Below are positions 1-6,911 of a DNA stretch of 18,355 nucleotides, piece by piece. The stretch is from Clostridium sp. UBA699 (GTDB lineage: Bacteria; Bacillota; Clostridia; Clostridiales; Clostridiaceae). The stretch spans positions 16,234-34,588 of the forward strand of contig DBML01000015.1 in the NCBI GenBank assembly GCA_002298915.1, in the 5' to 3' direction. The position numbers and the translations under genes were made by a program. Below the pieces are notes generated by a model, which was given only the letters and a program-made list of their open reading frames with translations, was not told where the DNA came from and searched no databases. Within the stretch, counting starts at the first letter, position 1, and every line of letters begins with the position of its first letter.

Positions 1-279
1 TGGCGCATGCCTGTGAGGTGTCAGAGGAACTTCCGCATCGCCGAACGGTTTCGGTTCACCGTGCTCTGCCGGCGCATGCCTGTGCGGAGTCAAAGGCACT
101 TCTGGATCTCCGAATGGCTTGAGGTCTTCGGCTCCATGGTGCTCATGCTCTTGTATATGAGGCGTCAGCGGAACTTCAGGGTTTCCGAAGGGTTTTAGAT
201 CACCCACTTCTTTCTTTTCCTTTTCTTCGATGTGTGGTGTCAGTGGTAACTGTTCTTTTCCCATATCTTCTTTAGCCAT
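1..279 (-). CDS. Pro/His-rich tandem-repeat protein, N-terminal 93 residues (runs off the window)
   Basis: An open frame on the minus strand starts at an ATG (277-279) behind a GGGAGGT ribosome binding site and stays open to base 1, so the C-terminus lies outside the window. I do not recognise a family. The protein is built of repeats: PLTPH occurs at residues 12-16, 37-41, 62-66 and 85-89 (periods 25, 25, 23). From the second copy on, each is preceded by KPFG(N/D)(P/A)EV, so the unit is about KPFGDPEVPLTPH plus a 10-12 residue linker rich in His, Glu and Ala. There is no signal peptide, no transmembrane segment and no cysteine. The composition suggests an extended, mostly disordered protein, and the regularly spaced histidines could bind metal (inference). 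It has its own promoter and is separated from the WYL genes by about 110 bases. Confidence 0.75.
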   Translation of the reverse strand, partial: MAKEDMGKEQLPLTPHIEEKEKKEVGDLKPFGNPEVPLTPHIQEHEHHGAEDLKPFGDPEVPLTPHRHAPAEHGEPKPFGDAEVPLTPHRHAP

Positions 280-318
280 GACTATACCTCCCTTTTATTG
301 CGCTAATTCTGAATATTC

Positions 319-356
319 GTATAATTAATTATACATTAAATGAAAATAAAAGTGAA
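319..356 (-). promoter_or_regulatory. Promoter of the repeat-protein gene with overlapping palindrome
   Basis: On the minus strand a TTCACT -35 box (351-356) and a perfect TATAAT -10 box (328-333) are 17 bases apart, about 50 bases upstream of the ATG at 279. The -10 lies inside a 16-bp perfect palindrome, GTATAATTAATTATAC (319-334), a possible operator. No terminator for the upstream WYL gene is obvious before it. Confidence 0.55.
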
Positions 357-387
357 TAATATTTTTATATTTTTGGAGTTTTTTGGT

Positions 388-1368
388 TTACATCTTCCGA
401 GTCTCTTCATTCAGCCCCGCCTGCATCCTTACTCTGTTCCTGATTTCTTCAACGAACACATCAGGCCCCAGCACCCTTATAGTCGGGCCAAAGGACAACA
501 CCCTAATTACAACCTCAGTTTCATCCATAGCGTTGTAGCGTATGGTGCAGATATACCTCCCGGTCTGCTCGACGCATTCAGTTCTTTTCTCAAAATGAGC
601 GAAGTGAACCATGCAGCGTTCAAGCGCATTGCGTTCTTGGGTAATCTCAATGACAACTTCCCTGGATTTCCCATCTGAACCTTCAGCAGCGTTCGGTGGC
701 TGGAATTCCATTGAACAGTCAGCCTCCTCAGCACAAGTAACCCTTCCCAGATTCAAAATGCAGTGCGCCTTCTTGAAACCAGCTCCCCGAAAGCAGTGCG
801 CTCGGAATTTATCGTCTTTCTTGGAGTATTCCAGTTTATGTGGCCAAAATACGCCATTCACACGGCTGCCTTTTCCTCCTTCATAACTGACAGACAAGGC
901 GGTTTTATGACGAACCGCCATTAGGAAGGCTCGAAAAACATCTCGGTAGTCCTTGTTCCCGTAACCGTCCCCGTCGCTCGCGCTGTCATACAAATAAAAG
1001 TCCTCTTGTTTGAAAAGGGGCTCAACATCGCCCAGAACTGAGAGCAAACCGTCCAGCTCTTCTTCGTCAAGGAACAGGCTCATCCTTGGGTCGTCTAATA
1101 TTGATCTCAGCCAAGCCCTCTGCAGCGAGGTCAGCGGATTTTTTTCGGGAAGGGAATATTCGGTTGAATATCCGTCACCGGTCTTTTTTAGCAGCGGCCA
1201 CTGGCGATTTTGCAGTTTAGGCAAAATATGAAATGCGCTCTCCGAAAAAGTGCCTTCAGAGAGTACTTTTTGTATTTCTCCTGCTGTCATAGGAGAGACC
1301 TCTGCAAGTCGGAGCATATTCTCCAAAGCACGGAAATAGGAACTGTATATTTCTGAAAACAACTCCAT
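388..1368 (-). CDS. WYL-domain transcriptional regulator (second gene of pair)
   Basis: A 326-residue protein of the WYL regulator family, whose members sense ligands such as nucleotides or nucleic acids through the WYL domain and bind DNA through a winged helix. The N-terminal part (residues 1-75) is short and looks like a degenerate helix-turn-helix. The WYL-like core is at about 155-215: a beta-rich stretch around ALSVSYEGG, then the VFWPHKLEY motif (P followed by L.Y), with FRAHCF where many family members have the Trp-Tyr-Leu stretch. The C-terminal part (230-326) resembles the WYL C-terminal extension. The ATG directly follows the TAG stop of the upstream WYL gene, with a GGGAG site 8 bases before it inside that gene, so translation is probably coupled and the two proteins may work together. 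The target is unknown; no defence genes are visible next to it. Confidence 0.75.
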   Translation of the reverse strand: MELFSEIYSSYFRALENMLRLAEVSPMTAGEIQKVLSEGTFSESAFHILPKLQNRQWPLLKKTGDGYSTEYSLPEKNPLTSLQRAWLRSILDDPRMSLFLDEEELDGLLSVLGDVEPLFKQEDFYLYDSASDGDGYGNKDYRDVFRAFLMAVRHKTALSVSYEGGKGSRVNGVFWPHKLEYSKKDDKFRAHCFRGAGFKKAHCILNLGRVTCAEEADCSMEFQPPNAAEGSDGKSREVVIEITQERNALERCMVHFAHFEKRTECVEQTGRYICTIRYNAMDETEVVIRVLSFGPTIRVLGPDVFVEEIRNRVRMQAGLNEETRKM

Positions 1369-2598
1369 CTATTCATCTCCCCCATACAAGGCTGCCATTC
1401 GATCCATGTCGCGATAGAAATAATCAACGGCTTCCCTGTTTGTTCCCTCCAAAGAGAGTATTCGTCCTGTGAAGCTCTTTACCCAGGCCATCATTTCGGT
1501 CACATCATGAAGCTCTTTGGTGTAAAGATAAACATCTTTACCCACATGCTCGATCAGCCCCCCGCGCCCTTCGCGCCTGAGGCGTTCCAGCACGTAAGCC
1601 TCTTTTTCCTCATCGATGCGAAGTTTCATGCGCAGGATCTGTCTTCTCTCCGCATTTCCGAAAGAGACTCCCCAGCAGAAGGGTTTGATTTTCATGAGGT
1701 TGTCCTTAACCTCTTCATAATTTTGGCACGGCTCCAGCAGCTCCACTTTTTTGACGGAGTCAAGCCGGTAGTTGTGGAAACGTTTGTTCCGCTCTGAATA
1801 AACGCATACGTATCGGCGCCCGCTCTGCACGCTGACAAAAATCTGCAAAGGAACGCCGGATTGTCTTGTTTCTTTTTTACGCCTGGTGCTTTGATGTGTA
1901 AGACACACATTCCTCTTTTGCTTGATGGCATCCAGCAAGTCAAACACCACTCCGTCCTCAAGCGTGTGGACTATGTAGTGATGTTTGAAGCCAAAAATAT
2001 GGTTTGCTTCTTTTTCCTGATCGAGAATCGTGCTTCCTACAAAGCCAAGCGGAGCGACTTCCTGAAAAAAGCGAACGGCATCTATCAGCTTTTCTTCCGG
2101 AACGGGAAGAGACATCAAAGTGTGCGGCGAAAGCGAGTAATAGTCTGTTTTGCCCTTCCGCATCCTGCAAAGGAGGCCCTCTTCAACATACTCGTTTGCC
2201 TTGATCCGCACCGTCTGGCTGTCAAAAGCCATTTCAGTCAGGGCGCAAACAGAGTCGGTCAGCTCTGCTATGCTCTTGCTTTCCTCCTTCAGAGAAGAGA
2301 GTATGGAAAAATGTAAGGTTATGTCGTTGTCTGTAAAGCTTTTTGCCTTCCACGCATTGTAAAGAGGGTTGCTTTCTATGCCCGATGCATCCAGGGAAAC
2401 GTAAACACGCTTGCCTTTCTTGTCGTTTTCCCATCGCACATAGGGCGCCAGATAGCTTTCAATCCGGCGCTTTTCATTGTCATAGGTTCGGGCACTCTTG
2501 GCGGTGTAATTGTCGCGCGCCTTGAAGCCATTTATGTAGAAGTCCCGCATGTAGTCTCTTATCTTGTTGAAGTTTTTTATCAATTCAGTAAAGGCCAC
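1369..2598 (-). CDS. WYL-domain transcriptional regulator (first gene of pair)
   Basis: A 409-residue WYL-family protein. Residues 1-165 include a helical N-terminus and winged-helix-like segments (for example TDSVCALTEMAFDSQTVRIK followed by a strand-rich stretch to YYSLSPHTL). The WYL core lies at about 230-290: VPLQIFVSVQSGRRYVCVYS and then FHNYRLDSVKKVELLEP, which matches the usual pattern of Pro-x-x-Leu, Gly-x-x-Tyr and a closing F..YRLD..... strand. The start is a GTG at 2596-2598, 7 bases after AGGAGG; an ATG a few bases upstream is out of frame. It abuts the second WYL gene without a gap. The pair is divergent from the structured RNA and SPFH gene. Function beyond ligand-responsive transcription control cannot be told from sequence. 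Confidence 0.8.
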   Translation of the reverse strand: MAFTELIKNFNKIRDYMRDFYINGFKARDNYTAKSARTYDNEKRRIESYLAPYVRWENDKKGKRVYVSLDASGIESNPLYNAWKAKSFTDNDITLHFSILSSLKEESKSIAELTDSVCALTEMAFDSQTVRIKANEYVEEGLLCRMRKGKTDYYSLSPHTLMSLPVPEEKLIDAVRFFQEVAPLGFVGSTILDQEKEANHIFGFKHHYIVHTLEDGVVFDLLDAIKQKRNVCLTHQSTRRKKETRQSGVPLQIFVSVQSGRRYVCVYSERNKRFHNYRLDSVKKVELLEPCQNYEEVKDNLMKIKPFCWGVSFGNAERRQILRMKLRIDEEKEAYVLERLRREGRGGLIEHVGKDVYLYTKELHDVTEMMAWVKSFTGRILSLEGTNREAVDYFYRDMDRMAALYGGDE

Positions 2599-2619
2599 CT
2601 CATCGCCTCCTTTATTCAG

Positions 2620-2648
2620 ATTTTACCAAAAATATTCATCTTCGCAAA
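2620..2648 (-). promoter_or_regulatory. Possible promoter of the WYL pair
   Basis: TAAAAT (2620-2625) with TTTGCG (2643-2648) 17 bases upstream on the minus strand, just ahead of the AGGAGG site. The -35 box is a poor match, so this is tentative. Confidence 0.35.
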
Positions 2649-2699
2649 CTTTTTTAAATGATGGCGGAAACGAAAATTGGTATGATTTTGTCATAAGAA

Positions 2700-2935
2700 G
2701 GGATTACATCTCCTATGCTGCGGCGTTTCAGTGCCGCGCGGTGCCGGCGGCGATGCCTCACGGTATGCCGGAGAACACGGTCCCACCGCAAGTGCGAACT
2801 TGCCCACAATTACTGATATGTCGGGGGTTCGACTCCCTCTCCCCACAAGGGGTAGCTCAGCGGCAGAGCAATCAGCTAATGGCAAAGGTGTTTCCTTGGG
2901 GTTCGACTCCCCTCTGCTGACCTGTCACGTCAGAC
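2700..2935 (+). ncRNA. Candidate structured non-coding RNA with tRNA-like arms (class unknown)
   Basis: No convincing gene covers this GC-rich stretch, but dense self-complementarity does. In order: GCGGC/GCCGC (2720-2724/2733-2737); GCGGTG/CACCGC (2738-2743/2784-2789) enclosing CCGGC/GCCGG (2744-2748/2767-2771); AAGT-GCGA-ACTT, a GNRA-loop hairpin (2790-2801); a T-arm-like GGGGG-TTCGACT-CCCTC (2823-2839); CCCC-ACAA-GGGG (2841-2852); a D-arm-like GCTC-AGCGGCA-GAGC (2855-2869); a second T-arm-like GGGG-TTCGACT-CCCC (2898-2912); and CTGAC/GTCAG (2917-2921/2929-2933). CAGAG and TCAG (2864-2868, 2857-2860) can alternatively pair with CTCTG and CTGA (2912-2920). Length and Clostridial context resemble the raiA-type large RNA, but I cannot confirm any known class. 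It is neither a normal tRNA nor a normal tmRNA. Strand is inferred from the plus-strand TTCGACT loops. A TATGAT box at 2681-2686 could be its -10, but no good -35 is seen. Confidence 0.55.
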
Positions 2936-3177
2936 CAAAAATGCAATCACCCTGGAATGCCTGCGGCAGCTTGGAGAAGCTTTCTGAACCGCTGCAAACA
3001 CAAAACTTTCGTTAATTCGAAGGATGCCGTTTCCTCACCGCTCTACCCATTTTCACTATGCAGGTCACTGACCTGTCTGAGTGAAACCCGGAAAAGCTTC
3101 TGTGGAAACTCAATTCGGATACGGAAGGGATGTGGGGCATTTCAGGGAAAATTGCAAATCAAAAAGGAGTGAAATTT
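2936..3177 (+). promoter_or_regulatory. Leader of the SPFH gene with hairpin and perfect palindrome
   Basis: This 240-base non-coding stretch carries a hairpin, AGCTT-GGAG-AAGCT (2968-2981) inside GCGG/CCGC (2963-2966/2989-2992). It also has the 15-base palindrome CAGGTCACTGACCTG (3061-3075), 7-bp arms around one base, about 100 bases before the SPFH start, a possible operator. I find no clean sigma-A promoter here. The gene may be read from upstream, through the structured RNA region, or use an alternative sigma factor. Confidence 0.3.
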
Positions 3178-4278
3178 ATGAAGATGATTATCAATGACAT
3201 TGAAAGGGCGTTCCTCTTCAAAAATGGTGTCTATCAAAAAATGCTGATGTCGGGCAAGCATCGTGTGTGGTCAGTCCTTGGTGAAACTGCTGTCAAGGTT
3301 GCAGCCGAAGGAAGGCTTGATTTCCCAGGCATGAACCTCCCTGTCCTGCGCAAGGATTCTGAGTTTGAAAAACACGTCACTGTAGTCGAAGTTCCTGATG
3401 AAAGGCTTGCAGTTCATTTTGTGGACGGACACATCGCTGACGTTTTGAAACCTGGTACATATGCTTTTTGGGATATCTTCAAGAAAAACAGCTTCACAAT
3501 CATAGATGTCTCCGATCCTGAATCCGCTGGTAAGCTGCCTCTGCTTTACATGGCTTATATGCCCCAGAACTGCATTACAAAAATCGATGTCACCGACGGG
3601 GAGACCGGGCTTCTGTTCTACAACGGCGTATTTCAGCGAACACTCTCTGCAGGACAGTATTTCTTCTGGAACTTCAATACGAGAGTCACCTCTCAGATAG
3701 TTGATACAAGAATCCAACAGCTCGATATAACAGGACAGGAAGTCCTCACTGCAGACAAAGTCAGCCTGCGCATCAACTTCGTATGCTCTTTCCGGGTGAC
3801 CGATCCTGTGAGCGTGATCACGAAGCTGAAGGACTACAAATCGCAGCTGTATGTGATCACACAGCTTATCTTGCGGGAGTTTGTCGGGAAGTACCGCTTC
3901 GACGATCTTCTGCGCCAGAAGGATAACATCGGCGGTTTCGTGCTTGAGAAGCTCAAGGAACGCGAAAAAGATTTCTATGTCATATTCTCAGATGCAGGTG
4001 TTAAGGACATCGTCCTGCCCGGTGAGATCCGCGATATTATGAACACGGTTCTGGTAGCTGAAAAATCCGCCCAGGCCAGCGTTATCACTCGCAGGGAGGA
4101 AACAGCTGCAACAAAAAGCTTACTGGACACAGCCAAGCTTATGGATGAAAACGCTACGCTGTTCAAGCTCAAAGAGCTTGAGTACCTGGAGCGAATCTGT
4201 GACAAAGTCGGCGGGATCTCAGTCGATGGAGGCGGCGGTATTCTGAAGGCTCTGAGGGAACTGGTGTCAGCCCACTGA
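3178..4278 (+). CDS. SPFH/slipin-like (stomatin family) protein
   Basis: A 366-residue SPFH-superfamily protein; relatives assemble into oligomeric scaffolds, usually on membranes. Start at ATG 3178, seven bases behind AAAGGAG; a longer frame from 3130 has no such site. The N-terminal half holds three copies of a strand module ending in (L)..G.(Y/H).(F/V)W: residues 14-31 (KNGVYQKMLMSGKHRVW), 75-98 (ending LKPGTYAFW) and 143-164 (YNGVFQRTLSAGQYFFW). The SPFH core follows (about 170-295: D..IQQLDITGQEVLTADKVSLRI, then FRVTDP and a late VLVAEKSAQA). The C-terminus is helical (300-345) and ends in a glycine run and an amphipathic helix. No transmembrane or signal segment is visible, unlike classical stomatins, so it may be soluble or peripheral. 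It stands alone between the RNA and a terminator. Its role is unknown. Confidence 0.8.
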   Translation: MKMIINDIERAFLFKNGVYQKMLMSGKHRVWSVLGETAVKVAAEGRLDFPGMNLPVLRKDSEFEKHVTVVEVPDERLAVHFVDGHIADVLKPGTYAFWDIFKKNSFTIIDVSDPESAGKLPLLYMAYMPQNCITKIDVTDGETGLLFYNGVFQRTLSAGQYFFWNFNTRVTSQIVDTRIQQLDITGQEVLTADKVSLRINFVCSFRVTDPVSVITKLKDYKSQLYVITQLILREFVGKYRFDDLLRQKDNIGGFVLEKLKEREKDFYVIFSDAGVKDIVLPGEIRDIMNTVLVAEKSAQASVITRREETAATKSLLDTAKLMDENATLFKLKELEYLERICDKVGGISVDGGGGILKALRELVSAH

Positions 4279-4319
4279 TGAAAATGATTTTTGAAATAAG
4301 CATATGTCACGACGCTAAA

Positions 4320-4348
4320 AAAGCCAGAAACCTTAGTTTGCTGGCTTT
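4320..4348. terminator. Bidirectional terminator between the SPFH and merR genes
   Basis: AAAGCCAG (4320-4327) pairs with CTGGCTTT (4341-4348) around a 13-base loop that can pair further. T-rich tracts follow on both strands (CTTTCTTT on plus, TTTTTT on minus). It serves the SPFH gene on plus and the merR end of the stress cluster on minus. Confidence 0.75.
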
Positions 4349-4355
4349 CTTTCTG

Positions 4356-4733
4356 CTATCTTAAGTTTTTTTCTTCGAATTTGAGCATCCTGTCCTCGTA
4401 GCCATCGAGTTTCCAGTCAAGCTTTGTAAGGACTTCGTTGAGCTCATTTATTTTCGCCACTATCTGCTCCCGCTGCTCAAGGAGGAGCTTCTTGCGCGCA
4501 CCTATCGTCTCCGCTCCCTGATGGAAAAGCCTGACGTATTCTATGAGCGTTTCGACTGAGATTCCGGCAGAGCGCATGCACTTTATATATTCGACCCAGC
4601 GGCAATCCTCCTCGGAATAATCCCTGACACCACCGGGTGTGCGGTGCACATCCGGGAGCAGGCCTACACGCTCGTAATAGCGCAGGGTATCAGCGGTCAA
4701 ACCATATTTTTTTGCGACTTCAGTGATTGTCAT
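4356..4733 (-). CDS. MerR-family regulator, NmlR/AdhR-like
   Basis: A 125-residue MerR regulator: N-terminal winged helix (MTITEVAKKYGLTADTLRYY, then ERVGLLP and a G.R.YSEED.RWVEYIK block) and a C-terminal coiled coil (about 80-120) for dimerisation. Cys52 in IKCMRSAGIS sits at the position of the redox/electrophile-sensing cysteine of Bacillus subtilis AdhR and the NmlR group, which respond to aldehydes such as formaldehyde and methylglyoxal or related stress; Cys44 is also present. The metal-binding cysteines of MerR or CueR are absent. It lies last in the flavodoxin-cupin-SDR-ADH cluster and has its own promoter. It most likely controls the 20-bp palindrome at 7911-7930, whose CTTGGAG-N4-CTCCAAG form parallels the AdhR site (inference). 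ATG at 4731-4733 behind AAGGAGGTG. Confidence 0.88.
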   Translation of the reverse strand: MTITEVAKKYGLTADTLRYYERVGLLPDVHRTPGGVRDYSEEDCRWVEYIKCMRSAGISVETLIEYVRLFHQGAETIGARKKLLLEQREQIVAKINELNEVLTKLDWKLDGYEDRMLKFEEKNLR

Positions 4734-4766
4734 CGTGCCTCACACCTCCTTGAGTTGTTTTACTCT

Positions 4767-4795
4767 ATTATACACTTGGCCGGAGGGCAGCTCAA
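4767..4795 (-). promoter_or_regulatory. Promoter of merR
   Basis: TTGAGC (4790-4795) and perfect TATAAT (4767-4772), 17-base spacer, about 35 bases upstream of the merR ATG. The normal 17-base spacer and the lack of the CTTGGAG palindrome suggest that this promoter is not the MerR-activated type. Confidence 0.7.
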
Positions 4796-4833
4796 CTTCC
4801 GGCTGTGAAAACAGGGTTCTTTACTCTCTCTCC

Positions 4834-6003
4834 TTACAGGCACATCCTGTAGATATTCTCAACGTCTCCAGGCGTCAAAGGCCTGAAGCCTTGAAGCACA
4901 CCATTTCCGCAGGCGTTCTTCGCCATTGCGCTGAAGTTCTTATCATCAATGCCTATCTCAGAGAGTGTCCTCTGCAGGCCAAGGGTCTCGAAAAGGAAGC
5001 TGCTCAGGCATTCGATTGCCTTTTTCGCCCCTTCCATGTCGGATAGCGAAGGATCGACTCCGAATACATTGACGCCGAATTTCTTGATCTGCGGCGCTGT
5101 GGAATCATCCAGGATATACTCCATCCAGCGCGGCGTGACAATTGCCAGGCCTAAGCCGTGGGTAATGTCGTAGTATGCTGAAAGCTCGTGCTCTATGGCA
5201 TGGCAGCTGGCAGCCTGGAAAGCGCCTGTTTGGAGGAATCCATTTAGTGCCCACGAGGAAGCCCACATCAGGTTTGCCCGGGCTTCATAGTTGTCGGGCT
5301 CCTTTAACGCAACCGGGGCATACTTGACGACAGTTTTTATCACTTCCTCCATGACGCGGTCTATCATGTCCATCTTCTCTGCACTTGTGAAATAGAAGAC
5401 GTCGAAAACGTGCGAAATGATGTCCGCGCCGCCGCAGGCCGTCTGGAAGGAGCTTACTGAAAAAGTGTTGGCCGGCTCGAGGAAGGATGCCTTAGGCTGA
5501 AGCAGCGGATGCAGCAGGCCGTACTTTTCGTTTGTGTCCAGGTTACTGATAACGCCTCCCGAGTCCATCTCAGAGCCGGTAGCTGCCAGCGTAAGAACCG
5601 AAAGAACCGGAAGAGCTTTTTCAACTGGTGCCTTGTGCGTAACCAGGTCCCAGCTATCCCCATCGTAGTACGCAGCTGCGGCAATAACCTTGGTGCAGTC
5701 TATGGTCGAGCCTCCTCCCACGGCAAGCAGCACATCTATACCTTCCCTTTTGCAGATTTCTGCTCCCTTGTTCACGGTTGTGTGGCGGGGATTCGGCTCA
5801 ATGCCGGACAGTTCGAATACTGTCACTCCGGCTCTCTTGAGCTCCTCATACACTTTATCATAGAGGCCGATTCTTTTGATGGAACCGCCGCCGTAGGTCA
5901 GGAGCACGCGGCTGCCGTACTGCTTAAGCTCCTCACCCAAGTGCTTAAGCTGGTTTTCGCCGAAGTAAATCTTTGTTGTGTTCTGAAAAATAAAATTGTA
6001 CAT
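4834..6003 (-). CDS. Iron-containing alcohol dehydrogenase, butanol dehydrogenase/YqhD-like
   Basis: A 389-residue group III (Fe-type) alcohol dehydrogenase of the BDH/YqhD branch, which reduces aldehydes with NAD(P)H. The N-terminus YNFIFQNTTKIYFG is typical. GGGS (97-100) with TIDCTKV is the dinucleotide loop, and TLAATGSEMD (138-147) follows. Metal ligands are in the expected places: Asp194 and His198 (GGADIISH), His268 (SCHAIEHE) and His282 (DITHG). The length is normal. Start at ATG 6001-6003 behind GAGGAAA; the frame extends further to a TTG that overlaps the ribosome site and is unlikely. It is the fourth gene from the MerR-type promoter, 63 bases after the SDR gene. YqhD-like enzymes clear reactive aldehydes, which fits the AdhR-like regulator. 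Natural substrate unknown. Confidence 0.93.
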   Translation of the reverse strand: MYNFIFQNTTKIYFGENQLKHLGEELKQYGSRVLLTYGGGSIKRIGLYDKVYEELKRAGVTVFELSGIEPNPRHTTVNKGAEICKREGIDVLLAVGGGSTIDCTKVIAAAAYYDGDSWDLVTHKAPVEKALPVLSVLTLAATGSEMDSGGVISNLDTNEKYGLLHPLLQPKASFLEPANTFSVSSFQTACGGADIISHVFDVFYFTSAEKMDMIDRVMEEVIKTVVKYAPVALKEPDNYEARANLMWASSWALNGFLQTGAFQAASCHAIEHELSAYYDITHGLGLAIVTPRWMEYILDDSTAPQIKKFGVNVFGVDPSLSDMEGAKKAIECLSSFLFETLGLQRTLSEIGIDDKNFSAMAKNACGNGVLQGFRPLTPGDVENIYRMCL

Positions 6004-6066
6004 TTTGTTTCCTCTTTTCAAATTATTTTTTGCTCAGCCTCCTGAAAGGATTCAGTGAAAGCTGCT

Positions 6067-6897
6067 TTATTGCAACTGCTTCAACGGACCATAGTAGTAG
6101 GAAGCGGTAGCACCGCCGTCGATCAAAAAGTCCGCACCAGTAATAAATGCGCCCTGAGGGTTCATAAGCAGCTCAGCAACATTTGCAACCTCATCTGCTG
6201 TCCCGGGACGGCCTGCAGGGCTCTTTGCAAACATGGTTTTATAAAAACCTCCTCTCGGGCCATTAAATTCATCAACAGCAAGAGGCGTCACGATAATTCC
6301 GGGGGAAATTGAGTTGATGCGTGCGCCCCTTTGCCCCCATTTGACTGCTTCTGCCATCACACGCTTCACGTTGCAGCGCTTTGCCATCTGATAAGCGTGA
6401 AGCGCGTCCCTGATATTCTTTGACTGAAGCAGCTCCAGGGCGAGAAGTTCCTCTGCAGGGGTTGAAGCAAGCTGCTCATCGGCTTCAGGGCTGAGAGCAG
6501 GCATCCGATAGCTGGACTGGCTGGAAATTGTCACACCAGCCCCGCCTTCTCTTATAACCTTTCCGACTTCCTCCAGCAAGACGGCCGTGCCGTAAAGATC
6601 CACTTTCAAGATGGCATCGATGGGTGCCTGGCTGGGCGAAACTCCGGCCGAGTTGACTAGCATGGAGATTTCACCGTATTTCTGCGCCTCTGAAATTAAG
6701 TTCAGGATGGACCCCCTTTCTGAAAGGTCCATCTCCAAAGGCACCGCATCGAATCCGGCATCATTCATGATTTTTGCGACAGCCTTTGAATTATCGAGGT
6801 TCTTATCACCTATCACAACCTTTTTCCCATAGCCCATTCTTCTGGCAATTGCCATTCCGATTTGCCCGGCACCAGTCAAAATCATTACATCCTTCAT
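6067..6897 (-). CDS. Short-chain dehydrogenase/reductase (SDR) with enlarged substrate loop
   Basis: A 276-residue Rossmann-fold oxidoreductase. TGAGQIG (8-14) is the nucleotide loop, Asp57 in EMDLS contacts the adenine, NSAG (82-85) replaces the usual NNAG, and Tyr169-x3-Lys173 (AYQMAKR) is the catalytic pair. INSISPG follows at 194-200 and the usual ITGADFLIDGG closes the fold (252-262). The catalytic serine region (ISSQSS, 124-129) is about 40 residues before the tyrosine instead of about 13, so roughly 30 extra residues (PALSPEADEQLASTPAEELL) form an added loop over the active site. ATG at 6897 behind AAGGAGA. It is the third gene of the stress-type cluster, only 14 bases after the cupin gene. 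Substrate unknown; a carbonyl compound is likely. Confidence 0.9.
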   Translation of the reverse strand: MKDVMILTGAGQIGMAIARRMGYGKKVVIGDKNLDNSKAVAKIMNDAGFDAVPLEMDLSERGSILNLISEAQKYGEISMLVNSAGVSPSQAPIDAILKVDLYGTAVLLEEVGKVIREGGAGVTISSQSSYRMPALSPEADEQLASTPAEELLALELLQSKNIRDALHAYQMAKRCNVKRVMAEAVKWGQRGARINSISPGIIVTPLAVDEFNGPRGGFYKTMFAKSPAGRPGTADEVANVAELLMNPQGAFITGADFLIDGGATASYYYGPLKQLQ

Positions 6898-6911
6898 TCG
6901 AATTTCTCCTT

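Noticed and set aside
2844..2922. A functional tRNA gene, or tmRNA, starting near CAAGGGGTAGCTCAG
   Set aside because: The acceptor strands do not pair (CAAGGGG against TCTGCTG), no anticodon stem-loop can be drawn and the tmRNA tag and other conserved parts are absent.
2564..3015. Plus-strand open frames over the WYL/SPFH gap
   Set aside because: They coincide with the dense RNA stems, have no ribosome sites and their translations are Pro/Ser/Arg-rich with no pattern.
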